DNA of 64,000 nt from Nocardioides albus (GCF_014648255.1 NZ_BMQT01000001.1:310001-374000), one strand, 5' to 3'; positions 8,608-20,363 are shown, counted from the stretch's first letter. Notes: a model not told the origin generated them from the letters alone. Program-made: numbers and translations.

Positions 8608-8760
8608 CAGAAGATCACGGTATTCGTGACCACCGACACTCACCTAAAGGTTTTCCGCCCCATCGCCGCGACGAACACGACGCTGACCTGCATCTATAGG
8701 AATCAGAAGAAAGTTTTGGAGACCAAGGTCACTCCGCCCGGGAAGGTGTCCGGAAGACGA

Positions 8761-8795
8761 CGACGGCCCAGCACGGAGTCCGTGCTGGGCCGTCG
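8761..8795 (-). terminator. Terminator of icd
   Basis: A 16-bp perfect stem CGACGGCCCAGCACGG (8761-8776) with 8780-8795 around a 3-nt loop, beginning 18 bases past the icd stop on the minus strand. No long T-run follows, as is usual in high-GC actinobacteria. Confidence 0.8.
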
Positions 8796-8813
8796 GCTCG
8801 ACCGCCGAAACGG

Positions 8814-11090
<2,277 letters not shown>

Positions 11091-11203
11091 TCAAGATACC
11101 TGATACACGATGCGACACCGCCCCGCCCTACCTAAGCACCACGATGTGCCGTCGCAAAAGAGTTACTGTGTGACAACACCTCCATGTTGTTCAGGTGACT
11201 GCT

Positions 11204-11250
11204 GATGCCTGAGAGGTCTGTCCGCCGGTCGGACCAGCTTCTCGGGCATC
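11204..11250 (+). promoter_or_regulatory. Structured 5' leader of the aquaporin gene
   Basis: GATGCCTGAGA (11204-11214) can pair with TCTCGGGCATC (11240-11250), with one G-U pair, enclosing a small hairpin GTCCG-CCGGT-CGGAC (11220-11234). It ends 46 bases before the start codon, after which come a purine-rich stretch and AAGGGGAC before ATG. It resembles no riboswitch class I can name. It may be an RNA control element or a leftover repeat. Confidence 0.4.
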
Positions 11251-11296
11251 GAAGGGTCTGACCGACGTCAACCGACATTGAAGGGCTTAAGGGGAC

Positions 11297-12400
11297 ATGA
11301 CCGAGGAATCTCTGTCGGCAGCTGAGCCGACCTTCATCCAGAAACTCGCAGCCGAGGTCATCGGGACCTTCATTCTCGTGTTCCTCGGCTGTGGTTCAGT
11401 CGTCGCGGTCTTCGCCGGCGTCACCCACGCCGGCCTGCGCAACTCGCCCTGGCGCCTCGAGGTCGCGGCTGTCGGCCTCGCCTTCGGTATCGCCGTCGTG
11501 ATCGGCGCCTACACCTTCGGCCGCATCTCCGGCGGTCACTTCAACCCGGCCGTGACCCTCGGCGTGGCCTCGGCCGGCCGGATCAGCTGGAAGGACGCGG
11601 GCGCCTACATCGGCGCGCAGTTCGTCGGCGCCGTCATCGGCGCGATCGTGCTGTTCCTCATCGCGCTCTCGTCCGGCTACAACTCGTGGAACGACGGCGG
11701 CCTCGGCTCCAACGGCTGGGGCGACGGAGCCGGCACCGGACTCATCGGTGCGATCCTCGTCGAGCTCGTGCTCACGTTCATCTTCGTCTTCGTCATCCTC
11801 GGTGTCACCGACAAGCGCGCGGGCACCAACGCGACCGCAGCACCGCTGGCCATCGGTCTCGCCCTGGCCGCGATCCACTTCGTCGGCATCCCGCTGACCG
11901 GCACCTCGGTCAACCCCGCCCGTTCGTTCGGCCCCGCCCTCTTCTCGGGCACCGACGCGCTGGTCGACCTCCCGGTCTTCCTGATCGTCCCCGCGGTCGG
12001 CGGCGCCCTCGCCGGGTTCGTCTATCCGCTGCTCTTCAACAAGGACGGCTCCGAGATCGTCGGAGCGGGCCTCGCCTTCGGCGGCGACAGCATGGCCCCT
12101 GCCCAGGGCTACCAGTCCTGGGACTCTCAGAACGCGGCTCCTGCGACGCACGCTGCTCCCGCTCCGGCGGCCTCCACCCCGGCAGCCCCGGCCGCTCCGG
12201 CCGCAGACCCGACGGCCCCGGCTGCCCCCGACACCAGCGACCGCACCATCGTCTCCGGCGGCGCCAGCACCGGCGGCGCCGGCGGTCAGCAGGCCTGGCA
12301 GCAGCCTGCGCAGACCACCGAGGGCGACCTGCCGGTCTACGAGCAGGACGGCTGGCGCTGGGACTACGCCAAGCAGGAGTGGGTCCCGATCGAGCAGTAA
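11297..12400 (+). CDS. MIP-family aquaporin (AqpZ-like) with long C-terminal tail
   Basis: Six TM segments and two pore half-helices with the hallmark NPA motifs HFNPAVT and SVNPARS. The pore His (AIHFVGIPLTG), Thr and Arg (NPAR) match the narrow selectivity filter of water-specific AqpZ rather than the glycerol channel GlpF. The channel ends near residue 255. What follows is unusual: about 110 residues of Ala/Pro-rich, presumably disordered sequence and then a terminal aromatic-acidic motif (WRWDYAKQEWVP). E. coli AqpZ is 231 aa and has no such tail. The motif may bind a partner or gate the channel (inference). With ggpPS in the same window it suggests osmotic control. Confidence 0.9.
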   Translation: MTEESLSAAEPTFIQKLAAEVIGTFILVFLGCGSVVAVFAGVTHAGLRNSPWRLEVAAVGLAFGIAVVIGAYTFGRISGGHFNPAVTLGVASAGRISWKDAGAYIGAQFVGAVIGAIVLFLIALSSGYNSWNDGGLGSNGWGDGAGTGLIGAILVELVLTFIFVFVILGVTDKRAGTNATAAPLAIGLALAAIHFVGIPLTGTSVNPARSFGPALFSGTDALVDLPVFLIVPAVGGALAGFVYPLLFNKDGSEIVGAGLAFGGDSMAPAQGYQSWDSQNAAPATHAAPAPAASTPAAPAAPAADPTAPAAPDTSDRTIVSGGASTGGAGGQQAWQQPAQTTEGDLPVYEQDGWRWDYAKQEWVPIEQ

Positions 12401-12412
12401 CCATCGAAAACA

Positions 12413-12440
12413 CGAAGGCCGCCCCGAGGGGCGGCCTTCG
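12413..12440 (+). terminator. Terminator of the aquaporin gene
   Basis: CGAAGGCCGCCCC (12413-12425) pairs with GGGGCGGCCTTCG (12428-12440), a 13-bp stem with almost no loop. It is placed between convergent genes, 12 bases after the aquaporin stop. Confidence 0.85.
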
Positions 12441-12452
12441 TCGTTCTCTACG

Positions 12453-12815
12453 TCATTCGCCGGGGACGGTCACCGCGAGGATCCACAGCGCGCCCGCGGT
12501 CAGCGCCAGCAGCACCACGTCGAACCAACGGCTGCGCACCGCCAGCATCCCGGCATCCTTCGTACGCAGCACCGCACGCCCCAGCGACGCCGCCCCCACC
12601 CCGGCGGCGAGGACGATGATCCCCACCCGCCAGTGGCCGAAGACGACGATCCCGAGACCCGCGAGCGCTGCGGCCAGCACGCCGAGATAGACGATCCCGC
12701 CGATGGTCGAGGGGAAGCTGCGTACGTGTTCGGGGTCCGCCTTCTCGTGCTCAGGTGTCCCCGCCACCGGTGCGGAAGCCTCCGGTGCGGGGCTTAGCGG
12801 GGGGTGGACGGACAC
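12453..12815 (-). CDS. DUF3017 membrane protein
   Basis: A 120-residue protein with a polar 35-residue N-terminus and three hydrophobic segments. Sequence type and position directly behind folD fit the actinobacterial DUF3017 family, whose function is unknown. It starts with GTG four bases after the folD stop, so the two are almost certainly one transcript. No catalytic motif is visible. Confidence 0.75.
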   Translation of the reverse strand: MSVHPPLSPAPEASAPVAGTPEHEKADPEHVRSFPSTIGGIVYLGVLAAALAGLGIVVFGHWRVGIIVLAAGVGAASLGRAVLRTKDAGMLAVRSRWFDVVLLALTAGALWILAVTVPGE

Positions 12816-12819
12816 GGTG

Positions 12820-13680
12820 TCAGAGCCTTTCGAGAGCCTTCTCGGCGCTGAGGACGATATTGGAGAGCAGCATGGCCCGTGTCATCGGACCCACCCCACC
12901 CGGGTTCGGCGACACCCAACCAGCCACGTCCCACACGTCCTCGGCCAAGTCTCCTGCGATCTTACCGTCGACTCGGGAGACGCCGACGTCCAACAGGGCC
13001 GCGCCGGGCTTGACCATGTCCTTCGTGATGATCCCGGGCACGCCCGCAGCGGCCACCACGATGTCGGCGTTGCGGGTGTGGGCGGCCAGGTCGCGGGTGC
13101 CGGTGTGGCACAGGGTGACCGTGGCGTTCTCGCTGCGGCGGGTCAGCAGCAGGCCCAGCGGGCGGCCGACGGTCAGCCCGCGACCGACCACGACCACCTC
13201 GGCGCCGTTGATCTCCACGCCGTGGCGGCGGAGCAGCTCGATGCACCCCACCGGGGTGCAGGGCAGCGGACCGTCCTCGCCGAGGACCAGCTTGCCGAGG
13301 TTGTGCGGGTGCAGCCCGTCGACGTCCTTCTCCGGGGCGACGCGGGAGAGCAGCGCGAACTCGTCCAGACCGGTCGGCTGCTGCACGAGGAAGCCGGTGC
13401 AGGCCGGGTCCGCGTTGAGGCGGTCGATCTCGGCCTCGACCTCTTCCTGGGTCGCTGTCCCCGGCAGGTCCACCCGGATCGACTCGATGCCGATCTCGGC
13501 GCAGTCCTTGTGCTTGGCGTTGACGTACCACCGGCTGCCCGGGTCGTCGCCCACCAGCACGGTGCCGAGCCCCGGCGTGATGCCCGCGGCCTTCAACTTC
13601 TGCACCCTGTCGGCCAGTTCGGCCTTGATCGTCTTGAGGGTGGCGGTGCCGTCCAGCTTCTGTGCAGTCACGGTTACCAT
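12820..13680 (-). CDS. folD: Methylenetetrahydrofolate dehydrogenase/cyclohydrolase FolD
   Basis: Interconverts 5,10-methylene-THF and 10-formyl-THF, the formyl donor used by PurN and PurH nearby. At 286 residues it has the normal length. Visible family motifs: [14 protein letters not shown] with the catalytic Lys region, the PTG-type loop [24 protein letters not shown], the dinucleotide-binding [17 protein letters not shown], and [13 protein letters not shown] near the end. ATG 13680 is preferred, with GGTGGA seven bases upstream; GTG 13692 adds four residues. The head of an operon with the DUF3017 gene. Confidence 0.95.
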   Translation of the reverse strand: MVTVTAQKLDGTATLKTIKAELADRVQKLKAAGITPGLGTVLVGDDPGSRWYVNAKHKDCAEIGIESIRVDLPGTATQEEVEAEIDRLNADPACTGFLVQQPTGLDEFALLSRVAPEKDVDGLHPHNLGKLVLGEDGPLPCTPVGCIELLRRHGVEINGAEVVVVGRGLTVGRPLGLLLTRRSENATVTLCHTGTRDLAAHTRNADIVVAAAGVPGIITKDMVKPGAALLDVGVSRVDGKIAGDLAEDVWDVAGWVSPNPGGVGPMTRAMLLSNIVLSAEKALERL

Positions 13681-13722
13681 CCTAGGGTCCACCGATGTGT
13701 CGTCTGCGGAGGCCCACGGGCG

Positions 13723-14574
13723 TCAGGGAATCAGCCGCTCGCAGCCGTACTTGACCTCAGCCCGACAGGCGTCGCTTCCGGCCCGCCCGTAGACCGTGTC
13801 CCTGCCACCGTCGCCATCGAGCACGTTAGCCCCGGACGTCCCGTAGACGATGTCGCGGTAGCCGGTGCCGTCGAAGTTCTCTACCCCGGTGAAGGTGAAC
13901 TCGAACACCCCGTGGTCAGCCGTTCCCGGGAACGTCAGCGTGCGCCCGGTGCCGGCGGCAAGGTCGACGCGAGCACCACCTGTGTCTGCTGCTCCCAGAA
14001 GGAGGGTGTCCGCTCCCGGTCCGCCCACGAGACGGATCCCATCGCCGAACGGCTCGAGCTTGTCGTTGCCCGTGCCTCCATAGGCCTTGCCCTCGGCTAC
14101 ACCGATCCCGTCCGCACCCGGACCACCGTGTCCAACTCCACCCCACAGATGGATCCAGTCACGTCCGTCGCCGCCATAGACGACATCGCCCACCGTCTGC
14201 CCGAACACCGTGTCGTCACCAGGACCGCCCCAGAGCCGGTCGACGCCCTCGTGGCCATTCGAGTTGTCGATCTTGTCCGCCCCGAGGCCGCCGAAGACAC
14301 GGTCCTTGCCGAGATTTCCGGTGATCGTGTCGTCCCCAGCGCCGCCGCAGACGACGTCGTTCCCTGCCTTGCCGACGATCACGTCGGCGCCGCCGCCCGC
14401 GACGATGACATCGGCTCCAGCAGTGCCGACGAGCCGGTCGGCACTCGCGGTCCCGACGATAGTGGCGGCCTTCCCATCGCAGGACGCCACCGCACTCGCA
14501 GAGTTCAGCGCGAATCCGGTGGGGATGGCGACAGCGGCGACGACAGTGGCGACAACGGCAGTACGGCGGATCAT
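13723..14574 (-). CDS. Secreted RTX-like calcium-binding repeat protein
   Basis: A 283-residue protein with a signal peptide (MIRRTAVVATVVAAVAIPTG, cleavage probably near ASA-VAS). Residues about 40-165 carry tandem glycine/aspartate-rich nonapeptides of the RTX type (GTAGADVIVAGGGADVIVG, GGAGDDTI, GGPGDDTVFG), and more copies follow near the C-terminus (YGTSGANVLDGDGGRDTVYG). Such repeats fold as a calcium-bound beta-roll outside the cell. The domain between 170 and 235 is not recognised. There is no protease or lipase domain. Actinobacteria lack the Gram-negative RTX type I route, and the Sec signal fits that. The function is unknown, perhaps a surface or matrix protein. Confidence 0.8.
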   Translation of the reverse strand: MIRRTAVVATVVAAVAIPTGFALNSASAVASCDGKAATIVGTASADRLVGTAGADVIVAGGGADVIVGKAGNDVVCGGAGDDTITGNLGKDRVFGGLGADKIDNSNGHEGVDRLWGGPGDDTVFGQTVGDVVYGGDGRDWIHLWGGVGHGGPGADGIGVAEGKAYGGTGNDKLEPFGDGIRLVGGPGADTLLLGAADTGGARVDLAAGTGRTLTFPGTADHGVFEFTFTGVENFDGTGYRDIVYGTSGANVLDGDGGRDTVYGRAGSDACRAEVKYGCERLIP

Positions 14575-14731
14575 GCCCGGCCTCTTTCAAGCTGAAGGGA
14601 TGGAGCGCTGAACATAGGGCCGTCGACCCATTTCGGTCCGGCGTACGTATGCGGTGTTACCCGCCGTTTCCAGGTTCGTCTGCGCTGTGATGATCGGGGC
14701 CCAGGCGGTCACCACTGAGGTGCCTGCGGGG

Positions 14732-14790
14732 ACTACGAATGAGGGTCCGACCTTGTGAACGCTTCACAAGGTCGGACCCTCATTCGTAGT
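14732..14790 (-). terminator. 28-bp perfect hairpin after purH
   Basis: Positions 14732-14759 are the exact reverse complement of 14763-14790, leaving a 3-nt loop CGC. It begins five bases beyond the purH stop on the minus strand. It is more than twice the usual terminator stem length and has no T-run. The 130 bases to its left, up to the RTX gene start, hold nothing else recognisable. Confidence 0.85.
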
Positions 14791-14794
14791 GCTG

Positions 14795-16372
14795 TCAGTG
14801 CGCGAAGTGGCGCGTCCCGGTGAAGTACATCGTCACGCCCGCAGCCTCGCAGGCCTTGATGGTGAGCTCGTCGCGGATGGAGCCACCAGGCTGGACGATC
14901 GCCTTGACGCCGGCGTCGATCAGGATCTGCGGGCCGTCCTCGAAGGGGAAGAAAGCGTCGGAGGCGGCGACGGCGCCACGGGCACGCTCGGCGCCCTCGG
15001 CGAGGCTGTTGGCCCGCTCCACCGCCAGGCGGCAGGAGTCGACGCGGTTGACCTGGCCCATGCCGATGCCGACTGACGCGCCGCCGGAGGCGAGCAGGAT
15101 CGCGTTGGACTTGGCCGAGCGGCAGGCCTTCCAGGCGAACGCCAGGTCGGCGAGGGTGGCCTCGTCGACGGCCGCACCCGCGGCCAACGTCCACGAAGCC
15201 GGGTCGTCGCCCTCGGCGTCGACGTGGTCGACCTGCTGCATCAGCAGGCCGCCGGAGATCGGACGGGTCTCGACCGCAGCCTTCTCGTCGGCGGCGGCCA
15301 CCAGGATCCGGATGTTCTTCTTGGCCTGCAGGATCTCGACGGCACCGTCCTCGTAGCCGGGAGCCACGATGACCTCGGTGAACACCTCGGCGACCTGCTG
15401 GGCCATCTCGACCGAGACCGGCCGGTTCGAGGCGATCACGCCACCATAGGCGGAGACCGGGTCGCAGGCGTGGGCGCGGCGGTGAGCCTCGGCGATGTCC
15501 GCGCCGACGGCCAGACCGCACGGGTTGGCGTGCTTGATGATCGCGACCGCCGGCTCGGCGAAGTCGTTGGCGGCGCGGCGAGCGGCGTCGGTGTCGGTGT
15601 AGTTGTTGTAGGACATCTCCTTGCCGTGCAGCTGCTCGGCGCGGGCGAGCCCGGCCGGCCCGTGGCCGTTCAGGTAGAGCGCAGCCTTCTGGTGCGGGTT
15701 CTCGCCATACCGAAGAACGGCAGACTTCTCGTACGTCCCGCCGACCCATGCCGGGAAACCGGTGCCCTCGGAGGTGTCGGTGAGCACGGAGCCCATCCAG
15801 GAGGCGACGGCCACGTCGTACGTAGCGGTGTGGACGAACGCGGCCGCGGCGAGGGCCTTGCGCTGGTCGTAGGTGAACCCACCGGCAGCGACGGCAGCGA
15901 GCGTCTCGGCGTACTGCTCCGGGGAGGTCACGATCGCGACGGAGGGGTGGTTCTTCGCGGCGGCACGGACCATCGAGGGGCCGCCGATGTCGATCTGCTC
16001 GACGACCTCGTCCGGCCCGGCGCCGGAGGCGACGGTCTGCACGAACGGGTAGAGGTTGGAGACGACCAGGTCGAAGGGCTCCACCTCCAGCTCCTTGAGC
16101 TGCTCGACGTGGGACTCGAGGCGACGATCGGCGAGGATGCCGGCGTGCACGCGCGGGTGCAGGGTCTTCACGCGGCCGTCGAGACACTCGGGGAAGCCGG
16201 TCAGGTCCTCGACCTTGGTCACAGGAAGGCCCAGCTTCTCGATCAGCGCCGCCGAGCCACCGGTCGAGACGAGCTCGACACCGGCGTCGTGGAGGCCGCG
16301 GACCAGGTCCTCGAGACCGGTCTTGTCGTAGACGGACACCAGGGCCCGCTTGATGGTGATCTGATCGAGCAC
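14795..16372 (-). CDS. purH: Bifunctional AICAR formyltransferase/IMP cyclohydrolase PurH
   Basis: Catalyses the last two steps of IMP synthesis. The N-terminal MGS-like cyclohydrolase shows [16 protein letters not shown] and [12 protein letters not shown]. The transformylase shows [13 protein letters not shown], the KHANPCG motif with its catalytic Lys-His, [12 protein letters not shown] and FFPFEDGPQ, then PGGSIRD. GTG 16372 is proposed as the start: GAGGAG lies six bases upstream, and it gives 525 aa, the usual family length. The frame is open to GTG 16411 without a ribosome site. It follows purN on the same strand after 117 bases. Confidence 0.93.
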   Translation of the reverse strand: MLDQITIKRALVSVYDKTGLEDLVRGLHDAGVELVSTGGSAALIEKLGLPVTKVEDLTGFPECLDGRVKTLHPRVHAGILADRRLESHVEQLKELEVEPFDLVVSNLYPFVQTVASGAGPDEVVEQIDIGGPSMVRAAAKNHPSVAIVTSPEQYAETLAAVAAGGFTYDQRKALAAAAFVHTATYDVAVASWMGSVLTDTSEGTGFPAWVGGTYEKSAVLRYGENPHQKAALYLNGHGPAGLARAEQLHGKEMSYNNYTDTDAARRAANDFAEPAVAIIKHANPCGLAVGADIAEAHRRAHACDPVSAYGGVIASNRPVSVEMAQQVAEVFTEVIVAPGYEDGAVEILQAKKNIRILVAAADEKAAVETRPISGGLLMQQVDHVDAEGDDPASWTLAAGAAVDEATLADLAFAWKACRSAKSNAILLASGGASVGIGMGQVNRVDSCRLAVERANSLAEGAERARGAVAASDAFFPFEDGPQILIDAGVKAIVQPGGSIRDELTIKACEAAGVTMYFTGTRHFAH

Positions 16373-16489
16373 AGCAATCTCCTCATCGGTCAACGATTTC
16401 GATGAGGGCACCCAGGCGGTCGATGCCGTCTCTCACACTCCCCGGTGGTCCCCCACCTGCGCCAGTCGTGTGCTTGTCACTCTAACCGC

Positions 16490-17101
16490 TCAGGCGGGCC
16501 CGAATCGAACTCGCCTGCCGTCGACGGTGTAGCCCTCGCGGGCGATCCGTCCGACCGTCTCGACGAGCATCGATCGCTCGACGACCTTGATCCGCTCGTG
16601 GAGCGTCTCCTCGGTGTCGTCGTCCTCCACGGGCACGGTCACCTGGGCCATGATCATCCCGGTGTCGACCCCGGCGTCGACGATGAAGAGCGTCGCCCCG
16701 GTGACCTTGACCCCATACTCGAGCGCATCCCGAGCACCATGCATCCCGGGGAACGACGGCAGCAGCGCCGGGTGCGTGTTCAGCGTCTTCCCCCCGAACC
16801 GGTCCAGGAACGCCTCCCCCACGAGCTTCATGAAGCCCGCCGAGACCACCAGATCAGGCTCGTACGCAGCCACCGACTCGGCCAGCGCCGCGTCCCACTC
16901 CTCGCGCGACCCGAAGTCCTTGACCCGGTGCACGAACGTCGGGATCCCGGCGTCGGTCGCCCGGGTCAGCCCCTGGATCCCGTCGCGGTCGGCCCCGACC
17001 GCCACCACCTCGGCTCCGAACTCCGGAGACGCGCAGGCATCCAGCAGGGCCTGGAGATTGGTGCCCGAGCCGGACACGAGGACGACGAGGCGCAGCGACA
17101 T
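16490..17101 (-). CDS. purN: Phosphoribosylglycinamide formyltransferase PurN
   Basis: Transfers the formyl group of 10-formyl-THF to GAR in purine synthesis. The 203-residue protein has the N-terminal phosphate-binding VVLVSGSGTNLQALLDA, the catalytic Asn-His region NTHPALLPSFPGMHG, and the C-terminal Asp in VDAGVDTGMIMAQ. A -10 hexamer TAGAGT on the minus strand (17114-17109) lies exactly seven bases before the ATG, inside the perM stop region. purN is therefore probably read from its own leaderless promoter as well as from perM. purH follows. Confidence 0.95.
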   Translation of the reverse strand: MSLRLVVLVSGSGTNLQALLDACASPEFGAEVVAVGADRDGIQGLTRATDAGIPTFVHRVKDFGSREEWDAALAESVAAYEPDLVVSAGFMKLVGEAFLDRFGGKTLNTHPALLPSFPGMHGARDALEYGVKVTGATLFIVDAGVDTGMIMAQVTVPVEDDDTEETLHERIKVVERSMLVETVGRIAREGYTVDGRRVRFGPA

Positions 17102-17108
17102 GCTGCGA

Positions 17109-17114
17109 ACTCTA
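17109..17114 (-). promoter_or_regulatory. -10 element of purN (leaderless)
   Basis: TAGAGT on the minus strand with a 7-nt gap to the ATG. It overlaps the last codons of perM. No clear -35 is seen. The spacing is the same as at several other genes of this window. Confidence 0.5.
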
Positions 17115-18380
17115 GGCGGATGCGTCGGCAGGGAGGGAACGCCGGTGCCACCAGGTCATCGTGAGCCCGGCGAGCAGACCGGCGAGACCGAAGAAGGCGA
17201 TGGCGTTGACGAGCACCTGCCCGGCGTACGGCCCGACGTCGAGCATCCGGCCGGGGCCGACGGCGCCACCTGCGATGCCGGACAGGACAGCGAGGAGGAG
17301 CCCGGCGACGACGCCGGCGCTGACGCCGCGCAGCGCACCCTCGGACCAGCGCAGGGTCGGGCGGCGGCGCTGTACGCGGCAGACCGCGACGAAGGCGGTC
17401 AGCGGGCCGAGCGCCATCACCGCGGCGACCCAGGCGGGCGGGGCGCCGTTGTCGGGGAGCGCGGCGAGCATCGGGAACATCGGCAGCGGTCCGAGGGTGA
17501 CCGCCGTGGGGGTCACCGTGGTGCCGACACCGACCGAGAATCCCGGACCCAGGGCGTACGCGCTGGAGAAGAGCACGGCGTTGGGGAGCACCAGGACGGC
17601 GAGCAGGGAGTAGAGGATGATCCCGCCGACGTCGAGGTGGAGCTGGGAGACGACGTTGATCGAGGTGGTGAAGTCGGCGAAGAGGGCTGCGAAGAAGAGC
17701 AGGGTGCTGACCGCGAACCACCAGACCAGGATCGACCTGACCATCACCAGCACGTCCACGGCCGCCCGCGGCAGCAGGGTGATCCACAGCGCCGCGCGGC
17801 CGGAGCCGACCGCGATCGCGGGCAGGGCCACGACGATGCAGAGCCCGACCGACCACGCGAACACGCCGATGACGCTCGGCGCGGTCTCCGGCGTGCCAGC
17901 GATGATCGCGGTCGCCACCGCGGTGGTCGTATAGCCCAGCGCGAAGAGCCCGGCCACCACCGGGACGGTCAGGTCGCGCTCACCGTCGGCGAGGGCGTTG
18001 GCGTCGGGACCGTGCAGCGACACCGAGTCACCGACCCGGATCGCGACCTGCCACATCGCCCAGGCGAGGACGAGAGTCAGCCCGAGCGGGACGAGGGTGA
18101 TCGCGACTCCGGAGACGACGACGCCCGAACCATGGCCGAGCAGCCACCCGAGCGCGGCGACCCGCAGGGCGTCCGACGGCTCGCCGTGAGCCCCCATGTC
18201 GCTGATGAACCAGCCGAGGATGCCGATCGCCAGGCAGACCACCAGCGTGGCGGCTGCCGTGCCGATGCCACCCAGCAGGGCGACCGCGACCAGCGGGCGG
18301 CGGTGGCGGAGATCGTGGAGATCGTCCGCGACTCGCCCGCGGTCAGGGGTGCGTGGAGGCAACAAGGACGACATCGCCAC
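17112..18380 (-). CDS. PerM/DUF6350 polytopic membrane protein
   Basis: A 422-residue integral membrane protein with about ten TM segments after a cytoplasmic head of 30 residues. Position directly upstream of purN-purH and the overall type match Rv0955 (PerM) of Mycobacterium tuberculosis, reported to support cell division and persistence; the family is DUF6350. No enzymatic motif is visible. GTG 18380 has GGGAGG four bases upstream, and ATG 18374 (third codon) has the same site ten bases upstream; I cannot decide. Left end of the conserved perM-purN-purH block. Confidence 0.75.
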   Translation of the reverse strand: MAMSSLLPPRTPDRGRVADDLHDLRHRRPLVAVALLGGIGTAAATLVVCLAIGILGWFISDMGAHGEPSDALRVAALGWLLGHGSGVVVSGVAITLVPLGLTLVLAWAMWQVAIRVGDSVSLHGPDANALADGERDLTVPVVAGLFALGYTTTAVATAIIAGTPETAPSVIGVFAWSVGLCIVVALPAIAVGSGRAALWITLLPRAAVDVLVMVRSILVWWFAVSTLLFFAALFADFTTSINVVSQLHLDVGGIILYSLLAVLVLPNAVLFSSAYALGPGFSVGVGTTVTPTAVTLGPLPMFPMLAALPDNGAPPAWVAAVMALGPLTAFVAVCRVQRRRPTLRWSEGALRGVSAGVVAGLLLAVLSGIAGGAVGPGRMLDVGPYAGQVLVNAIAFFGLAGLLAGLTMTWWHRRSLPADASA

Positions 18381-18515
18381 TCATCCTCCCAATCCCGGCC
18401 TCCCCGATCCGGGCGACGCGCCGCCCGGATCCGTCTTGTGCACCCCTGATACCCACCTGTGCATCAGCGACCATTGCCGTTCATTCGATCGAATCACCTA
18501 CAGTTGACCGCTGAC

Positions 18516-20354
18516 ATGGGCATGACCACGGCAGACCACGAGACCTTCGAGGCGTTCTATCAGGACGTCCGAGGACGACTCCTCCTCCAAACCTGGTCGC
18601 TGACCGGGGATCTGGAGGCTGCCAAGGCCGCCGTGCGCGGCGCGATGGTCATCACCTGGCACCACTGGCGCAAGGTGAAGCCGATGGACGACTTCGAGCG
18701 CGAGGACTGGGTCCGCCCGATCGCGTGGTCCAAGGCGATCCGCAACCACTCGGTCCCGCTGCTCCACCGCGACCAGACGATCGCGCCGGAGGCCCGCAGC
18801 ACCCTCTCCGCGCTGCGCAGCCTCCCGCTCCACGACCGCAAGGTCTTCCTGCTGGGCCATCTCACCAGCGTCGACCTCGCCCAGCTCGCCCGCGAGGTCA
18901 GCACCCCGATCAGCCGCACCGAGACCGACCTGCAGGGCGCCAACGCCGCCATCTGCGACGAGCTCGGGATCGCCCCGGAGCAGCTGCAGTCGATCTTCGA
19001 CCCGCTCGTCGACGTGCTCACCGAGCAGCCCTGGCCGAAGACCTCGACGATCACGACCTCCGGTGCCGTACGCCGCCGGGTGCACACCGCCATCGGCGCC
19101 GCCGCGGCCATCGCCGCCCTGGTCGGCACCGGCTTCTTCGTCACCCAGGACGCCGAGACCGAGCCACGGCTCAACACGCTCTCGATGAAGTCGGCGGCCG
19201 AGGAGTTCGAGGTCGAGCCGAGTGAGATCCCCGGCAAGAAGCTGACCGCCAAGGACCTGATGACCGAGGACGAGGTGTCGAAGATCTACGGCGGCTCCTG
19301 GGCCGTCGACATTTCCTCGGACAACCTCGAGGGCACCGGCCTCACCATCCCCTGCCAGATCGAGCCCTCGGCCGACAAGCGACCGGTGGCCAGCCTGGCG
19401 CGCACCTTCACCGCCAAGGCGAAGGCGACCACCGCCGGCACCACGATCGAGTCGTCCGTCGACGCGAAGGCGGCGACTGCGGCGTACAAGAAGATGCAGA
19501 AGTGGTACGCAGCGTGCGCCGAGCCCCGCTACCAGCTGATGTTCACCGAGTCGGTCAAGGGCATCGGCGACGAGGCGACCCTCTTCACCTACCGCGACTG
19601 GGAGAACGACCGGGCGGTGACCTACGGGGTCGCTCGAACCGGCAACCACACCACCGCGGTGACGGTGAAGGTCGAGGGCAAGTCCAGCACGACCGCGGCC
19701 AAGACCTCGACCATGCTCGGCAGCGCCGTCCACAACCTCTGCTCGATGCCCGGCGCGGGTGCGTGCGTGGAGACCAAGCGACCGCGGGAGACGATCGTCC
19801 CGCTGGCCACCGGCGAGGCGCCCGGCCTGATCAACGAGACCGACCTCCCCCCGGTGAGCACCATCGGCGACCCGTGGCTCGGCACCGAGGCGAAGCCGGC
19901 CAAGACCAACCCGGCCCAGACCCGCTGCGACAACACCGAGTTCAACGCCAAGGGCATGTCCGGGGCCCAGACCCGCGACTTCGTGATCCCCGAGACCAAG
20001 AAGAAGCTCGCCGCCACCTTCGGGCTCACCGAGACCGTCGGCAAGTTCGGCTCCGCCCAGGAGGCGCAGGCCTTCAACGTGGCGATCAAGACCCGCCTGA
20101 ACAAGTGCAGCGACAAGCAGCTCGGCAGCCACGTCACCCAGATCGCGACCGAGCCGATCAAGGACGGTGCGATCACGGTCTGGGACATCCGGGTCGAGCT
20201 CGAGAACTCCTCGGTCTTCTACCGGATGGCCGCGATCCGGCGAGGCGCCAACGTCGCCCAGATGAGCTTCAACCCCGACGGCGACGCCGACATCAGCAAC
20301 TCCGACTTCGTCGCGCTCGCCAAGCGCGCTGCGTACCGGCTCGAATACCTCTGA
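18516..20354 (+). CDS. Sigma-factor-like domain fused to a membrane-anchored double sensor
   Basis: A 612-residue protein in three parts. Residues 1-150 look like a divergent ECF sigma factor: a sigma-2-like start (HETFEAFYQDVRGRLLLQ) and a sigma-4-like HTH (LRSLPLHDRKVFLLGHL then SVDLAQLAREV). One TM helix follows near 185-205 (TAIGAAAAIAALVGTGFFV). The outside part holds two Cys-containing lobes (about 255-395 and 435-610) resembling PknH-type extracellular sensors. The two downstream units carry the same order as separate genes. Some known ECF families are membrane-tethered, but this sensor type is new to me. ATG 18516 or 18522 may be the start; no ribosome site is seen. Confidence 0.7.
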   Translation: MGMTTADHETFEAFYQDVRGRLLLQTWSLTGDLEAAKAAVRGAMVITWHHWRKVKPMDDFEREDWVRPIAWSKAIRNHSVPLLHRDQTIAPEARSTLSALRSLPLHDRKVFLLGHLTSVDLAQLAREVSTPISRTETDLQGANAAICDELGIAPEQLQSIFDPLVDVLTEQPWPKTSTITTSGAVRRRVHTAIGAAAAIAALVGTGFFVTQDAETEPRLNTLSMKSAAEEFEVEPSEIPGKKLTAKDLMTEDEVSKIYGGSWAVDISSDNLEGTGLTIPCQIEPSADKRPVASLARTFTAKAKATTAGTTIESSVDAKAATAAYKKMQKWYAACAEPRYQLMFTESVKGIGDEATLFTYRDWENDRAVTYGVARTGNHTTAVTVKVEGKSSTTAAKTSTMLGSAVHNLCSMPGAGACVETKRPRETIVPLATGEAPGLINETDLPPVSTIGDPWLGTEAKPAKTNPAQTRCDNTEFNAKGMSGAQTRDFVIPETKKKLAATFGLTETVGKFGSAQEAQAFNVAIKTRLNKCSDKQLGSHVTQIATEPIKDGAITVWDIRVELENSSVFYRMAAIRRGANVAQMSFNPDGDADISNSDFVALAKRAAYRLEYL

Positions 20355-20363
20355 GACACCCCG

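Noticed and set aside
13723..14574. A haemolysin or toxin
   Set aside because: RTX-type repeats alone do not make a toxin; there is no pore-forming or enzymatic domain and no type I secretion genes.
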